From: Stakelama pacifica
Lineage (GTDB): Bacteria; Pseudomonadota; Alphaproteobacteria; Sphingomonadales; Sphingomonadaceae
Length of the DNA stretch: 64,000 bases
Assembly: GCF_004361835.1 (NCBI RefSeq)
Contig: NZ_SNWD01000001.1
Span: forward strand, 372,001 to 436,000
Direction: 5' to 3'
Positions 19,694-29,045 of this stretch are shown one piece after another (position 1 is the stretch's first letter; every line of letters starts with the position of its first letter). The notes below the pieces were generated by a model that saw only the letters and a program-made list of their open reading frames with translations, was not told where the DNA came from and did no database searches. A program made the translations under genes and the position numbers.

Positions 19694-20497
19694 ATGCCCC
19701 GTGAAATCACTGCCTTTTCCAACCCGCTGATCAAGCGGATTCGCTCGCTTCGCGACAAGCGGCATCGCCGCGACGAGGGGCTGTTTCTTGCCGAGGGGCT
19801 GCGCATTCTTACCGAAGCGCGCGAGGAAGGTGTGGTCCCCCGCTTCCTCTTCTTCACCCATGACAGCGCCGATCACGCGCTGGTCAGGCCGCTGATCCGC
19901 GAGACCGAGGAACGCGGCGGCGAAGCGATCGAGACCAGCGCCGATATCCTCTCCAAATTGTCGGGCAAGGACAATCCCGGCTCGGTCGTCGGCGTGTATG
20001 AGGAATTGCCGACTGCGCTCGACCGGATCGATCGCAGTGCAGCGCCGCTCTGGCTGGTCGCCGAACGACTTCGCGATCCGGGCAATCTCGGCACGATCCT
20101 GCGCACCGCGGATGCGGTGGGCGCAGGAGGGCTGATCCTGATCGGCGAGTGCGTCGACCCCTTTTCGGTCGAGGCGGTGCGCGCCAGCATGGGGGCGATC
20201 TTCACCGTGCCGATCGCGCGCGCCGAATGGGGCGACTTTCTAAGCTGGCTGCGCGGCGGAGAGGGTATGCTGGTGGGGCTCAGCCTCAATACCGACACCG
20301 ATTATCGTACGCCCGACTATCCGGCTCCCACGTTCCTGCTCACCGGCAACGAAGCGCAGGGCATGCCCGACAGCTATGCCGAGGCCTGCGACATACTCGT
20401 CAAAATCCCGATGGCAGGAAAGGCCGACAGCCTGAACGCAGCCATCGCGACGGCAGTGATGGCCTATACCGTGCAGGACCGCCAGCGCGCCGGCTGA
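19694..20497 (+). CDS. TrmH/SpoU-family RNA methyltransferase
   Basis: A 267-residue SPOUT-class enzyme that would 2'-O-methylate rRNA or tRNA. The N-terminal RNA-binding part begins ITAFSNPLIKRIRSLRDKRHR. The three SPOUT motifs are seen: RDPGNLGTILRTADAVG, LLTGNEAQGMPDSY and VKIPMAGKADSLNAAIATAV, which form the knotted SAM site. It begins 13 bases after ptsH and is probably the last gene of that operon. The specific nucleotide target cannot be inferred. Confidence 0.9.
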   Translation: MPREITAFSNPLIKRIRSLRDKRHRRDEGLFLAEGLRILTEAREEGVVPRFLFFTHDSADHALVRPLIRETEERGGEAIETSADILSKLSGKDNPGSVVGVYEELPTALDRIDRSAAPLWLVAERLRDPGNLGTILRTADAVGAGGLILIGECVDPFSVEAVRASMGAIFTVPIARAEWGDFLSWLRGGEGMLVGLSLNTDTDYRTPDYPAPTFLLTGNEAQGMPDSYAEACDILVKIPMAGKADSLNAAIATAVMAYTVQDRQRAG

Positions 20498-20529
20498 TAT
20501 TTTAAACTAAGCTATATTAAACTCACCAA

Positions 20530-20737
20530 CATCATTGCGAGCCCCGCAGCGGCAACGCATGATGTCAGAGGTTTGTATGCACTCATTTCCACAAATCGTC
20601 GCCCCGGCGAAGGCCGGGGCCGCGATCGTCTGCCCCCACTCCAACCCAGGACCGCTCTTCGACGAGCGCGGCGACGCGATCCGGTTATGTGCCCACTCCC
20701 GCTGGATCGCCGAGCCCCTTCGGAGCTCGCGATGACG
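20530..20737. repeat. composite intergenic palindromic repeat element
   Basis: The 319-base gap 20498-20816 has no gene; most of it is this element. Its left end reads CATCATTGCGAGCCCCG and its right end is the inverted counterpart GAGCTCGCGATGACG, preceded by CTGGATCGC. The same ends bound the 90-base element at 43726-43815. Here the interior is about 120 bases longer. It holds a different hairpin, CCCCGGC-GAAG-GCCGGGG (20602-20619), so the copy looks like one repeat family interrupted by another. It is non-coding on both strands. An AT-rich patch without a clear terminator precedes it. Confidence 0.7.
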
Positions 20738-20816
20738 AACCTCCCATAGGTTCCGATCAATGCACCTTGGCGCTTATCGCAACCGGAGATTGCAAGCACC
20801 GCCAACGGAGAAGGGA

Positions 20817-21602
20817 CTATGCAGCTTCGGCCGCGATCGGTTCAGCGCCGTGATAAGCCAATAGCGCAGCCGTCTTATGGCTCGCCGCTTCGGGGCAGCA
20901 CCGTGCAATCGCCCTATCGATCGCCAGCATCGCGTCGATATCGGTGCAATAGCCGAGATGCGCGCAGCGCACCTCGATATCGAAATCGCAACTCCGCCGG
21001 TTCCCCCGCGCATATGCCAGCGGCACCACCGTGTCGCGCGGTGACCAGATCGCGGCCGTAGGCTGGGGCGGCTTTTCATCGAGCGCGCAGTCGATCGGCG
21101 GCGCATCGACTTTATGGCCGGCAAGCCATTCATACAGGCGCGCGATGGGAAGCGTGCGAAGGTCGCCCTGGATCGGACTGCCCAGCGTAATCACCGCGCG
21201 GACCAGTTCGGGCGCATGCTTGGCATATTCGCGCGCGATCAGACCGCCGAGGCTCCATCCGATCAGGATGATCGGTTCGCCGCGCCGCTGCACCAGTTCG
21301 CGAACGCGCATATCGACATCGTAGAGCGTCTGCTCGCTGACCCCCATATTGCGGCCCATGCCGAGCTTGAAGACATGATAGCCTATGCGTTTCAGCCCGC
21401 GCCGCAGCGGCCGGGTGGAGGCATCGCAGGCAAGAAAGCCGGGCAGGACAAGCACCGAACCCCCGCCCGCCCCCGCAGGAAGCAGATCGAGCCGCGTGGG
21501 CATCGGACCGAAAAAGGACCGTGCGTAATAGCGCGCTTCATCCAGCACGCACGATGCGTGGTGCATATTGCGCGCTACAAAATCTCGAAAAACCCCGACC
21601 AT
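20817..21602 (-). CDS. alpha/beta-hydrolase family protein
   Basis: A 261-residue alpha/beta hydrolase of unknown substrate. After the strand SVLVLPGFLA the nucleophile elbow is IGWSLGGLIAREYAKHAPE (Ser near residue 117), followed by ITLGSPIQGD. WSPRDTVVPLAYA carries the likely acid residue. A late histidine (AHLGYCTDIDAML) may complete the triad. The arrangement resembles lipase/esterase or PHB-depolymerase-like proteins, but I would not choose. No signal peptide is evident. The ribosome site before the ATG at 21602 is weak, so the start is uncertain. Confidence 0.75.
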   Translation of the reverse strand: MVGVFRDFVARNMHHASCVLDEARYYARSFFGPMPTRLDLLPAGAGGGSVLVLPGFLACDASTRPLRRGLKRIGYHVFKLGMGRNMGVSEQTLYDVDMRVRELVQRRGEPIILIGWSLGGLIAREYAKHAPELVRAVITLGSPIQGDLRTLPIARLYEWLAGHKVDAPPIDCALDEKPPQPTAAIWSPRDTVVPLAYARGNRRSCDFDIEVRCAHLGYCTDIDAMLAIDRAIARCCPEAASHKTAALLAYHGAEPIAAEAA

Positions 21603-21658
21603 GCCGCACTAACCGCCGAATCGGCGGAGAGTTTCGCCTCCCGGTAACAATAATGAAA

Positions 21659-21690
21659 CATTGTGGCTCCGCCACATTGTGGCTCCGCAC
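21659..21690. repeat. short tandem duplication, 16-base unit
   Basis: CATTGTGGCTCCGCCA is followed directly by a near-identical second unit (CATTGTGGCTCCGCAC), just 2 bases beyond the rmuC stop. Each unit contains GTGGCTCCGC, and the first can fold as GTGGC-TCC-GCCAC. On the minus strand it is followed by a few Ts, so it might act as a weak rmuC terminator. Confidence 0.5.
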
Positions 21691-21692
21691 GC

Positions 21693-23081
21693 TTACTCAG
21701 CGCGCTCCGCCGCTTCTGCGGGCGCCGCCAATTTGGTCAGCGGGCGTGGCGAGGGTTCAACTACCGGCAGCGGGTCGAGAGTCTTGCCGCCGGTATCGAT
21801 ATTCAGGCTTTCGAACCGCTTGGCGGAGGTAATCACCTGCGACTCCATGCTGCCGACAAAACTATTATAGGCGCCCATCGCGGTTTCCAGATTTTTGCCG
21901 AGCTTCGCGACATGGCCGCTCATCGTGTAGAGCCGCGCGTGCAATTCCTTGCCCAACTCGGCGATTTCGCGCGCCTGCCCAGCCACCTTCTCCTGCCGCC
22001 ATACTGCAGCGACGGTGCGCGCGATCGCGATCAGATTGGTCGGCGTGGCGATCAGCACGCGCCGATCAAAGGCATAGTCCCACAGATCGGGCGCATGTTC
22101 GAGCGCCGCTGAGAGGAAATGCTCGCCCGGCACGAACATGATGACATAATCGGGCGTATCGTCGAACTGCGACTGATAGGATTTGGTGCCCAGCGCATTC
22201 ACATGATTTTTCATCGACACGACATGCTGGTCGAGAAAAGCTGCGCGCTCGCCCTCATCGCTGGCGCCATGCGCATCCTGATAGGCGTTGAGCGAGACCT
22301 TCGCATCGATCACCAGACTGCGCCCGCCCGGCACCTTCACGATCGCATCGGGACGGAGCCGCCCGCTTTCGCCTTCAACGCTCACCTCGGTCCGGAAATC
22401 GGTATGTTCGGTCAGCCCGCAAGTCTCGAGCACATTGCGCAGTTGCTGCTCACCCCAGCGGCCGCGCGCCTTGGGCGCAGCACGAAGCGCGTTGACCAGC
22501 TTCGCCGCCTCGCTGCGCACCGATTCCTGACCGACCCGCATTTCCGAAATCACACCTTTCAGGTCGCCATAGGCTTCCTGCCGCTCCTTCTCGACCTTGG
22601 AGATCGATTCCTCATAGCGTTTCAGCGTGTCCTGCACCGGGCTGAGCAGCGCGCGAAGCTTCGCCTCATTGGCCTTGCCTTCCTCATTGAACCGGTCATT
22701 GGCGCGTTCGAGAAAAGATTTCTGCGCTTCGCCGAGCAGCGCATTGGCGACCTCGCGAAACTGCCCCGCCATCGCCTCGCGCGCATCCTTGAACTCGGCG
22801 AGCCGCTCTTCGAACGCGCCCGATTTGGCTTTCAGTCCGGTAAGCTCGATCAGCGCCGAATCGCGCTCGGTCCGAATCGCCTCGATCTGGTCGCGAAGGC
22901 GCGGCACTTCGGCAGCCTGTTCCTGCGCGCGCGCGACATCGGCGATCGCCGCTTTGAATTCCTCGGTCCGCCGGTCGCGTTCCTCACGCATCGCCGCCGC
23001 GCCGCGTCCGCCCAGAAACCAGCCGAGCAACAGCCCGATGAGCAGCGTTCCCACAGCGACGAATACGGCGTCCAGCCCCAC
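21693..23081 (-). CDS. rmuC: DNA recombination protein RmuC homologue
   Basis: RmuC-family proteins have a PD-(D/E)XK nuclease-like core and limit recombination at inverted repeats in E. coli. The 462-residue protein opens with a membrane helix (about residues 5-25). A long coiled coil follows to about 190 (repeated Glu/Arg/Ala heptads). The conserved RmuC domain contains GRWGEQQLRNVLETCGL, RPDAIVKVPGGRSLVIDAKVSL and YVIMFVPGEHFLSAAL. It uses a GTG start at 23081 with GGGAGAAG upstream. It lies between def and the alpha/beta hydrolase gene. Confidence 0.93.
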   Translation of the reverse strand: MGLDAVFVAVGTLLIGLLLGWFLGGRGAAAMREERDRRTEEFKAAIADVARAQEQAAEVPRLRDQIEAIRTERDSALIELTGLKAKSGAFEERLAEFKDAREAMAGQFREVANALLGEAQKSFLERANDRFNEEGKANEAKLRALLSPVQDTLKRYEESISKVEKERQEAYGDLKGVISEMRVGQESVRSEAAKLVNALRAAPKARGRWGEQQLRNVLETCGLTEHTDFRTEVSVEGESGRLRPDAIVKVPGGRSLVIDAKVSLNAYQDAHGASDEGERAAFLDQHVVSMKNHVNALGTKSYQSQFDDTPDYVIMFVPGEHFLSAALEHAPDLWDYAFDRRVLIATPTNLIAIARTVAAVWRQEKVAGQAREIAELGKELHARLYTMSGHVAKLGKNLETAMGAYNSFVGSMESQVITSAKRFESLNIDTGGKTLDPLPVVEPSPRPLTKLAAPAEAAERAE

Positions 23082-23197
23082 GATCTTCTCCCACCACGAC
23101 TCAAAATGCCTTTGCCAACGACGACGAAAGGCCAGACTCGAACGGGAACATAGCTGGAACGAAGCGTGTAGGACAGCCCTAATTCAGGGGCATCGCA

Positions 23198-23725
23198 TTA
23201 CGCTGCGGTCTTGCGCGCCTTTTGCAGCTTTTTCAGGATCATCTGCCGCTTCAGCCGCGAAAGATGATCGAGGAACACGATTCCTTCAAGATGATCCATC
23301 TCATGCTGAAGACAGGTGGCGAGCAGCCCGTCGAGCCGCTCTTCATGTGCATTGCCGTCTTCATCGGTCCAGCGCGCAAGACAGGTTGCCGGGCGTTCGA
23401 CATCGGCGAACTGCTCCGGCACCGACAAACAACCCTCGGTATAGATGTTCATCGCCTCATCGGTTTCGACGATTTCGGGATTGATGAACACGCGCGGGTC
23501 GCGGATCGGCTTGCCGTCCGCATCCTCTTCTTCCTGAAGGTCGATCACCAGGATGCGCTGCGGCACGCCGACCTGAATCGCGGCAAGGCCGATGCCCGGC
23601 GCATCATACATGGTTTCGAACATATCGGCGATCAGCTTGCGCGTCTCGTCGGTCACCGCTTCCACCGGTTTGGAAACGGTTTTCAGCCGCGGATCGGGCA
23701 CTTCAAGGATGGGCAAAATGGCCAT
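23198..23725 (-). CDS. def: peptide deformylase
   Basis: Def removes the formyl group from the N-terminal methionine of new proteins. The 175-residue protein has all three class I motifs: [17 protein letters not shown] (metal-ligand Cys) and QHEMDHLEG (two metal His and the catalytic Glu). Its functional partner fmt, which adds the formyl group, is encoded divergently just beyond recR. The C-terminus is basic ([16 protein letters not shown]), typical of this enzyme. Confidence 0.97.
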   Translation of the reverse strand: MAILPILEVPDPRLKTVSKPVEAVTDETRKLIADMFETMYDAPGIGLAAIQVGVPQRILVIDLQEEEDADGKPIRDPRVFINPEIVETDEAMNIYTEGCLSVPEQFADVERPATCLARWTDEDGNAHEERLDGLLATCLQHEMDHLEGIVFLDHLSRLKRQMILKKLQKARKTAA

Positions 23726-23779
23726 GGTTGCGATTTAGGGGCAACGCCGCCCGGAATCAACGCCGTAGAAACGCGAAGC

Positions 23780-24376
23780 TCATCCGATCGGACGCCGCGC
23801 GCGCAAAGCCTGAGCCAGCGTCCCCTCATCGAGATAATCGAGCTCGCCCCCGACCGGCAGGCCATGAGCAAGCTGCGTGACCCGCACCGGGAACGCTTCC
23901 AGCCGGTCAGCGACATAATGGGCGGTCGTCTGCCCCTCCAGCGTCGCGTTCATGGCAAGCACGATCTCATCCACCCCGCCCGCTTCGATCCGCCGGACCA
24001 GCCGGTCGATGGTAAGATCTTCGGGCCGCACCCCGTCCAGCGCCGACAACCGCCCGCCAAGGACATGATATTTCCCCGGAAACAGCCGCGACCGGTCGAG
24101 CGCCCAAAGATCGGCGACCTCTTCGACCACGCAGAGCGAACTGCCGTCGCGCCGCGGATCGCTGCACACACCGCACGGATCGGTCGTATCGATATTGCCG
24201 CAGATCGAGCAGGTCGACAGCTTTTCATTCACTGCTTCCAGCGCGCGCAGCAGCGGTGCCATCGCGGTCTCGCGCTTCTTGATGAGGTGCAGCACCGCCC
24301 GCCGCGCCGAACGGGGGCCAAGGCCGGGAAGCCGGGAAAGTGCCTGTATCAGGGTGTCGATTTCTGCGGAAGCCAT
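23780..24376 (-). CDS. recR: recombination mediator protein RecR
   Basis: RecR works with RecO/RecF to load RecA on single-stranded gaps. The 198-residue protein has the helix-hairpin-helix region [19 protein letters not shown] (about 13-31). A Cys4 zinc motif [16 protein letters not shown] (about 57-72) follows, then a Toprim domain containing [15 protein letters not shown]. Length and order are canonical. It diverges from fmt across 59 bases, so the two promoters must be compact. Confidence 0.96.
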   Translation of the reverse strand: MASAEIDTLIQALSRLPGLGPRSARRAVLHLIKKRETAMAPLLRALEAVNEKLSTCSICGNIDTTDPCGVCSDPRRDGSSLCVVEEVADLWALDRSRLFPGKYHVLGGRLSALDGVRPEDLTIDRLVRRIEAGGVDEIVLAMNATLEGQTTAHYVADRLEAFPVRVTQLAHGLPVGGELDYLDEGTLAQALRARRPIG

Positions 24377-24435
24377 GATCGCTATTGCAGATAGGGGGTT
24401 GCATCCCCCCCTGCCAAGCGGCTTCAGACGATCTC

Positions 24436-25338
24436 ATGCGGATTATCATGATGGGAACCCCCGATTTCGCCGTTCCGGTGCTCGACGCGATCGTCGCTGC
24501 CGGGCATCAGGTCGTCGCCGCCTATAGCCAGCCGCCGCGCCGCGCGGGGCGGGGCAAGGCGCTGCGCCCCTCCCCCGTGCAACAGCGCGCCGAGGCGCTT
24601 GGCATCCCGGTGCTCCATCCGATTTCGCTGAAAGGCGCTGAGGAACAGGCGCGCTTTGCCGACTGGAACGCTGATGTCGCGGTAGTCGCTGCGTATGGCC
24701 TGATCCTGCCTCGGGCGATTCTCGACGCGCCGCGGCTCGGCTGTCTCAACGTGCACGGCTCGCTGCTCCCGCGCTGGCGGGGTGCAGCGCCGGTGCAGCG
24801 CGCCATCCTAGCCGGCGATTCGGAAACCGGGATCGGGATCATGCAGATGGAGGCGGGGCTGGACACCGGCCCGGTCCGGCTCGAAGGCCGTACCCCCATA
24901 GCAGGCAAGACGGCGGGCGAGCTTACCGAGGAACTGGCGCAGATGGGCGCGCGGTTGATGGTTGCGGTGCTCGCAGATCCGGATGCTTATCCCCCGGTCG
25001 CGCAAAGCGGCGATGCGACCTATGCGCCGAAAATCGAAAAGGCCGAAGCGCGGCTTGATTTCACCGCTGACGCGCACGCGGTCGAGCGACAGGTCCGGGC
25101 GTTCAATCCCGTCCCCGGCGCATTCTTCGAATATCGGGGCGAGCGCATACGCATCCATGCGGCTGAGCCGGTCGAAGGGTCGGCACCGCCCGGCACGGTG
25201 CTCGACGACCATCTCACCATTGCGTGCGGCAGCGGCGCGATCCGCCCCATCAGCGTGCAGCGCGCCGGGCGCGGCGTGATGACGCCGGAGGAATTGCTGC
25301 GCGGCTTTGCCATTCCGGCGGGCACCGACCTCGCATGA
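24436..25338 (+). CDS. fmt: methionyl-tRNA formyltransferase
   Basis: Fmt formylates initiator Met-tRNA using 10-formyl-THF. From ATG 24436 it has 300 residues. An N-terminal Rossmann domain starts [18 protein letters not shown]. The catalytic region is [20 protein letters not shown], with Asn, His and the downstream Asp in [10 protein letters not shown]-terminal OB-type domain begins around residue 205. The upstream frame extension to 24385 lacks homology. The stop overlaps truA as ATGA. Confidence 0.96.
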   Translation: MRIIMMGTPDFAVPVLDAIVAAGHQVVAAYSQPPRRAGRGKALRPSPVQQRAEALGIPVLHPISLKGAEEQARFADWNADVAVVAAYGLILPRAILDAPRLGCLNVHGSLLPRWRGAAPVQRAILAGDSETGIGIMQMEAGLDTGPVRLEGRTPIAGKTAGELTEELAQMGARLMVAVLADPDAYPPVAQSGDATYAPKIEKAEARLDFTADAHAVERQVRAFNPVPGAFFEYRGERIRIHAAEPVEGSAPPGTVLDDHLTIACGSGAIRPISVQRAGRGVMTPEELLRGFAIPAGTDLA

Positions 25339-26081
25339 CCCGTTTTGCGCTGACCATCGAATATGATGGTCGCCCCTTCATGGGCTGGCAGCGGCAGGAT
25401 CATGGCCCCAGCGTGCAGCAGGCGATCGAGGATGCCATCGCCACCATCACCGGCGAACAGGTGCTGGTCTATGCCGCCGGGCGGACCGATAGCGGCGTTC
25501 ACGCGCTGGCGATGCGCGCGCATGTCGATGTGGCAAAGCCGATCGCGCCGTTCCGCCTGATGAGCGCGATCAACGCGCGGATTCGTCCAGCCCCGGTCGC
25601 GATCCTTGATTGCCGCGAGGTCGCCGACGACTGGCACGCCCGTTTTTCATGCACCGGCCGCGCTTATGAATATCGCATCGTTAATCGGCGCGCACCGCTC
25701 ACCTGGGAGGCGGGGCTGGCATGGCAGCTGGCGCTGCCGCTCGATGTCGAGGCGATGCGCGAGGGCGCGGGCCATCTGATCGGGCGGCACGATTTCACCA
25801 CCTTCCGATCGGCGCACTGTCAGGCCGAAAGCCCCATCCGCACGCTAGACCGGCTCGATGTCGAGCGCGACGGCGATCGGATCGTGATCCGCACCGCCGC
25901 CCGGTCCTTTCTCCACCATCAGGTCCGATCGATGGTCGGCTGCCTGTCGCTGGTCGGTCAGGGCAAATGGGCGCCGGGCGATATGAAGACCGCGCTCGAA
26001 GCGCGCGAACGCGCAGCGCTGGGCTTCAATGCGCCCTCGGATGGCCTCTATTTCGTCGGGGCGAGCTATCCGGAAGACTGA
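25335..26081 (+). CDS. truA: tRNA pseudouridine(38-40) synthase TruA
   Basis: TruA isomerises uridines 38-40 in the tRNA anticodon stem. The 248-residue protein begins [19 protein letters not shown]. It carries the catalytic aspartate in [11 protein letters not shown] (about residues 50-60). C-terminal family sequences include [20 protein letters not shown]. It is translationally coupled to fmt. Its 3' end overlaps the convergent RlmD-like gene by 16 bases. Confidence 0.96.
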   Translation: MTRFALTIEYDGRPFMGWQRQDHGPSVQQAIEDAIATITGEQVLVYAAGRTDSGVHALAMRAHVDVAKPIAPFRLMSAINARIRPAPVAILDCREVADDWHARFSCTGRAYEYRIVNRRAPLTWEAGLAWQLALPLDVEAMREGAGHLIGRHDFTTFRSAHCQAESPIRTLDRLDVERDGDRIVIRTAARSFLHHQVRSMVGCLSLVGQGKWAPGDMKTALEARERAALGFNAPSDGLYFVGASYPED

Positions 26082-27283
26082 CGCGTGAAGCAGACGGCGA
26101 GTTCGACATGAGTCGACCAGCGGAATTGCCCGACCGGCTGTACCCAGTCTAGCGTATAGCCGCCTTCACAAATCGCTTCAGCATCACGCGCGAACGTACT
26201 GGGATTGCACGATATATAGGCGATGCGCGGCGTCGCGGCACGGGCAAGCTCGCGCGCCTGATCGCGCGCACCGGCACGCGGCGGATCGAGCACCACCGCA
26301 TCGAACCGGCTTAGCTCCTCACCCGTAACCGGCCGCCGATACAGGTCCCGATGATCGGCAAACACCTGACGCAGCGCGATATTGGCGCTGCCCTTCAGCG
26401 CCATGACGGCATCGCGCGCTGCTTCCGCCGCATAGACTTTCGCGCGTGGAAAAGCGAAGGTGAAGGTGCCCAGCCCGGCAAAGAGATCGGCGATCGTCCC
26501 GGCCTCGCCCACCGCCTCGCGCGCCGCGGCGATCAGCGCTGCCTCACCCGCTTCGGTCGCCTGCAGGAACGAACCCACCGGAAACGCCACCGGCACGCCG
26601 CCCAGCGTGACGGTCACCGGTTCAGGCTCCCAGCGCGGCTCCGGCCCCATGCCTTCGTCCAGCGCGATCCGCGCCAGCCCATGGCGTTTCGCAAAGCCGG
26701 TCAGCGCCTCGATCTCGGCAAGGCTGTCGGTGCTTACCCGGTCGATACTGACATCCGCGCCCTGATCGGTCTGCACCAGATGGACATTCGACCGGCCCGA
26801 TTTGGGCAGCATGGCCGAAAGCAGCTCGCGCAGCGGCTGAACCAGTGCAAACAATTCGGGCAACAGGACATGGCATTCGGCCAGATCGATCAGCTGGTGG
26901 CTGCCGCTGCGGGTAAAGCCCAGCGTCACTTGCCTCCCCCGCCGCTCGGCATGCAAGGTCGCGCGCCGCCGCGTCCGCGGGGGCGAGAGATGCGGCGCGC
27001 GTATCTCGGTCTCCAGCCCGTGCTGCGCAAGCGCCGAGGCGATACGGTCGGTCAGAAACGCGGCCCAGCTTTCATCATCGAGATGCTGGAGCTGGCACCC
27101 GCCGCATTCGGGAAAGTGGCGGCAGGGCGGCTCGCGATGATGCGGCCCGGGAATCAGCGTCGCGTCGGACGCCACGCGATCGCCCGGCGCGGCAAGCGCG
27201 ACATGGCGGCCATCGCCGGTCACGCCGTCGCCGCGCGCCGCCACTCGCAGGATTTCAGCAGTATTTTCGTCAGTCACAGACAT
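26066..27283 (-). CDS. RlmD/TrmA-family RNA (uracil-5) methyltransferase
   Basis: A 405-residue SAM-dependent m5U methyltransferase of the RumA/RlmD type, probably acting on 23S rRNA. An N-terminal TRAM-like strand region is followed by an iron-sulfur cysteine cluster, [15 protein letters not shown] plus a fourth Cys in AECHVL. The SAM loop is [15 protein letters not shown] and DPPRAGA is conserved. The nucleophilic cysteine sits in [12 protein letters not shown]. The start at ATG 27283 overlaps the end of the NAD(P)HX repair gene by 10 bases; the longer frame upstream lies inside that gene. Choice between RlmC/RlmD specificity is not possible from sequence alone. Confidence 0.9.
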   Translation of the reverse strand: MSVTDENTAEILRVAARGDGVTGDGRHVALAAPGDRVASDATLIPGPHHREPPCRHFPECGGCQLQHLDDESWAAFLTDRIASALAQHGLETEIRAPHLSPPRTRRRATLHAERRGRQVTLGFTRSGSHQLIDLAECHVLLPELFALVQPLRELLSAMLPKSGRSNVHLVQTDQGADVSIDRVSTDSLAEIEALTGFAKRHGLARIALDEGMGPEPRWEPEPVTVTLGGVPVAFPVGSFLQATEAGEAALIAAAREAVGEAGTIADLFAGLGTFTFAFPRAKVYAAEAARDAVMALKGSANIALRQVFADHRDLYRRPVTGEELSRFDAVVLDPPRAGARDQARELARAATPRIAYISCNPSTFARDAEAICEGGYTLDWVQPVGQFRWSTHVELAVCFTRQSSG

Positions 27284-28671
27284 TCTTTCATGGCGGGCGC
27301 GATATGCGCGATCAGGTCGTCGGCGGCAAATGCCGGCCCGGCAAGTTGCGCCGCGCGGCCATGCAGCCACACTGCTTGTCCCGCGCTTCCTCCGGCCGCG
27401 ATCCGTGCGCCGACCAGCCCGGCAAGTACATCGCCCGTCCCTGCGGTGGACAGCCAGGACGAACCGCTATTGGCTACGATCGCGCCATCGCCATCGGCAA
27501 TCACCGTGTCCGGCCCCTTATGCACGATCGTCGCACCGCTGCGCGCGGCGGCAGCGCGGGTCCTGGCAATTTTTCCGCCCTCTCCACCTTCGAACATCCG
27601 CCCGAACTCGCCCGCATGCGGGGTCAGCACCGACAGCGCATCGCGCCGCGAAAGCCGATCCGCCGTTTCAAAGCCCAGCAAGGTCAGCGCATCGCCGTCG
27701 ATCACCGCCCGGTGCGGCGATTCCAATACTGCATCGAGCTTTGCGTGCGCTGCATCGCTTCGGCCCAGCCCCGGCCCGATCACCACTGCGCCGATCCGCT
27801 CATCCTCCAGCGCGTTGCGAAGCGCCCCTGCATCCTCGACCCGCCGATGGACGAGCGCGTCCGGACCGGCTTCAGCACTGCCCGTTCCGGCGAGCATCAC
27901 ATAGCCCGCCCCGCCATGCAGCGCTGCCCGGGCGCAAAGCCGCGAAGCGCCGGGCATGTCGCCTTCGACCACCAGCACCATACCGCGACTATATTTGTGC
28001 GCATCGACAGCGGGCGCGCTGAGCTGCGGACGCCCCAGCGACCATATCGGCCCCGAAACCGGAATCCCGATATCGGCAAGCAGCACATGCCCGCAGCGGA
28101 CAAGCCCCGCCCCCAGCATATGCGCGGGTTTCAGACTCCCCACCGCTACAGTCACATCCATCGTCGCGGCGCCCAGATCGTCGCCGCTATCGGTCTCCAG
28201 CCCGGAGGGAAGATCGATCGCGAGCGAGAATTGCGCATTGTTAACAATGTGATGAAGATATGTTTTCACATCTTTTGTAAGCTCGCGCGCCACCCCGGTT
28301 CCGAACAATCCGTCGATCACGATCGGGCGCGGCACAGCCTCTTCTAACGACACCGTCTCCCCATGCCAGCGCATGCGCATTTCGGCCGCTGTGCCCTCGG
28401 TCTTGCCGCCCAGCGCCGCTACCGCAACATCGTGCCCCGCTTCGCTGAGCAGGCGCGCAGCGACATAGGCATCGCCGCCATTATTCCCCGGTCCGGCCAG
28501 CATCAGGATCCCCCGCCCAATCGCGAAACGCGCAGCCTCACGAGCTACTGCCGCTCCGGCGCGCTCCATCGCCTCGACCTGCGACCCGCCGCCATTGAAC
28601 CAGACCTGCTCCGCATCGCGCATCGCCTGCGCGGTCAGGATCGGTGCTGCGCAAGGAACCCGCCCCCTCAC
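27274..28671 (-). CDS. nnrD: bifunctional NAD(P)H-hydrate epimerase / ADP-dependent dehydratase
   Basis: This repair enzyme restores NAD(P)H from its damaged hydrate. In 465 residues it combines an N-terminal YjeF_N epimerase domain (AGPGNNGGDAYVAARLL, then LFGTGVARELT) with a C-terminal ribokinase-like dehydratase domain. The latter shows VIGPGLGRSDAA, LTPHAGEFGRM, HKGPDTVIADG and the nucleotide-binding STAGTGDVLAGLVGA. The GTG start at 28671 overlaps the stop of the upstream lipoprotein gene (GTGA). The total is a little shorter than the ~500 residues usual for the fusion. Confidence 0.93.
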   Translation of the reverse strand: MRGRVPCAAPILTAQAMRDAEQVWFNGGGSQVEAMERAGAAVAREAARFAIGRGILMLAGPGNNGGDAYVAARLLSEAGHDVAVAALGGKTEGTAAEMRMRWHGETVSLEEAVPRPIVIDGLFGTGVARELTKDVKTYLHHIVNNAQFSLAIDLPSGLETDSGDDLGAATMDVTVAVGSLKPAHMLGAGLVRCGHVLLADIGIPVSGPIWSLGRPQLSAPAVDAHKYSRGMVLVVEGDMPGASRLCARAALHGGAGYVMLAGTGSAEAGPDALVHRRVEDAGALRNALEDERIGAVVIGPGLGRSDAAHAKLDAVLESPHRAVIDGDALTLLGFETADRLSRRDALSVLTPHAGEFGRMFEGGEGGKIARTRAAAARSGATIVHKGPDTVIADGDGAIVANSGSSWLSTAGTGDVLAGLVGARIAAGGSAGQAVWLHGRAAQLAGPAFAADDLIAHIAPAMKECL

Positions 28672-29045
28672 GGCTTCACCTGCGCAGCGGCAGGAATGCG
28701 ATAGCGCGCTTCGCCGATCGCGACATCGATCATGCCGCCACCGCCGGGCGTGGCAATCGCGGTATCGGCACCATCGGCAGCGACGACCACGCCGTCATGC
28801 CGCAACAGCAACCGGCGGAACCCACCTTCGGGATCGCGCACGGTCATCATCGTGCCTTCATCGCTCGCCTGTTCCTCGAGCGTGCAGACTTTCGCAAAAT
28901 CCTGCCCCGGCGATGGCGCGCAGGCGATTCGGGGCAGAGCATCCGCCGCCGCGACGGCGTTCGCATCGGCTGACGCCTCCGAACCGCCGCCGCATCCGGC
29001 CAGCAAGGGTATCAAAAAGGCGGCGCTACAGATCCGCATAGACAT
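28668..29045 (-). CDS. small predicted lipoprotein, function unknown
   Basis: A 125-residue protein with a lipoprotein signal ([14 protein letters not shown], lipidated Cys at about residue 18) followed by a Gly/Ser/Ala-rich linker. The mature part is mostly beta-strand in character ([34 protein letters not shown]) and has two cysteines ([16 protein letters not shown]) that could pair. I recognise no family. ATG 29045 is chosen; ATG 29039 is equally possible. It overlaps ilvD upstream by 20 bases and the NAD(P)HX repair gene downstream by 4, so it is embedded in this operon. Confidence 0.75.
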   Translation of the reverse strand: MSMRICSAAFLIPLLAGCGGGSEASADANAVAAADALPRIACAPSPGQDFAKVCTLEEQASDEGTMMTVRDPEGGFRRLLLRHDGVVVAADGADTAIATPGGGGMIDVAIGEARYRIPAAAQVKP

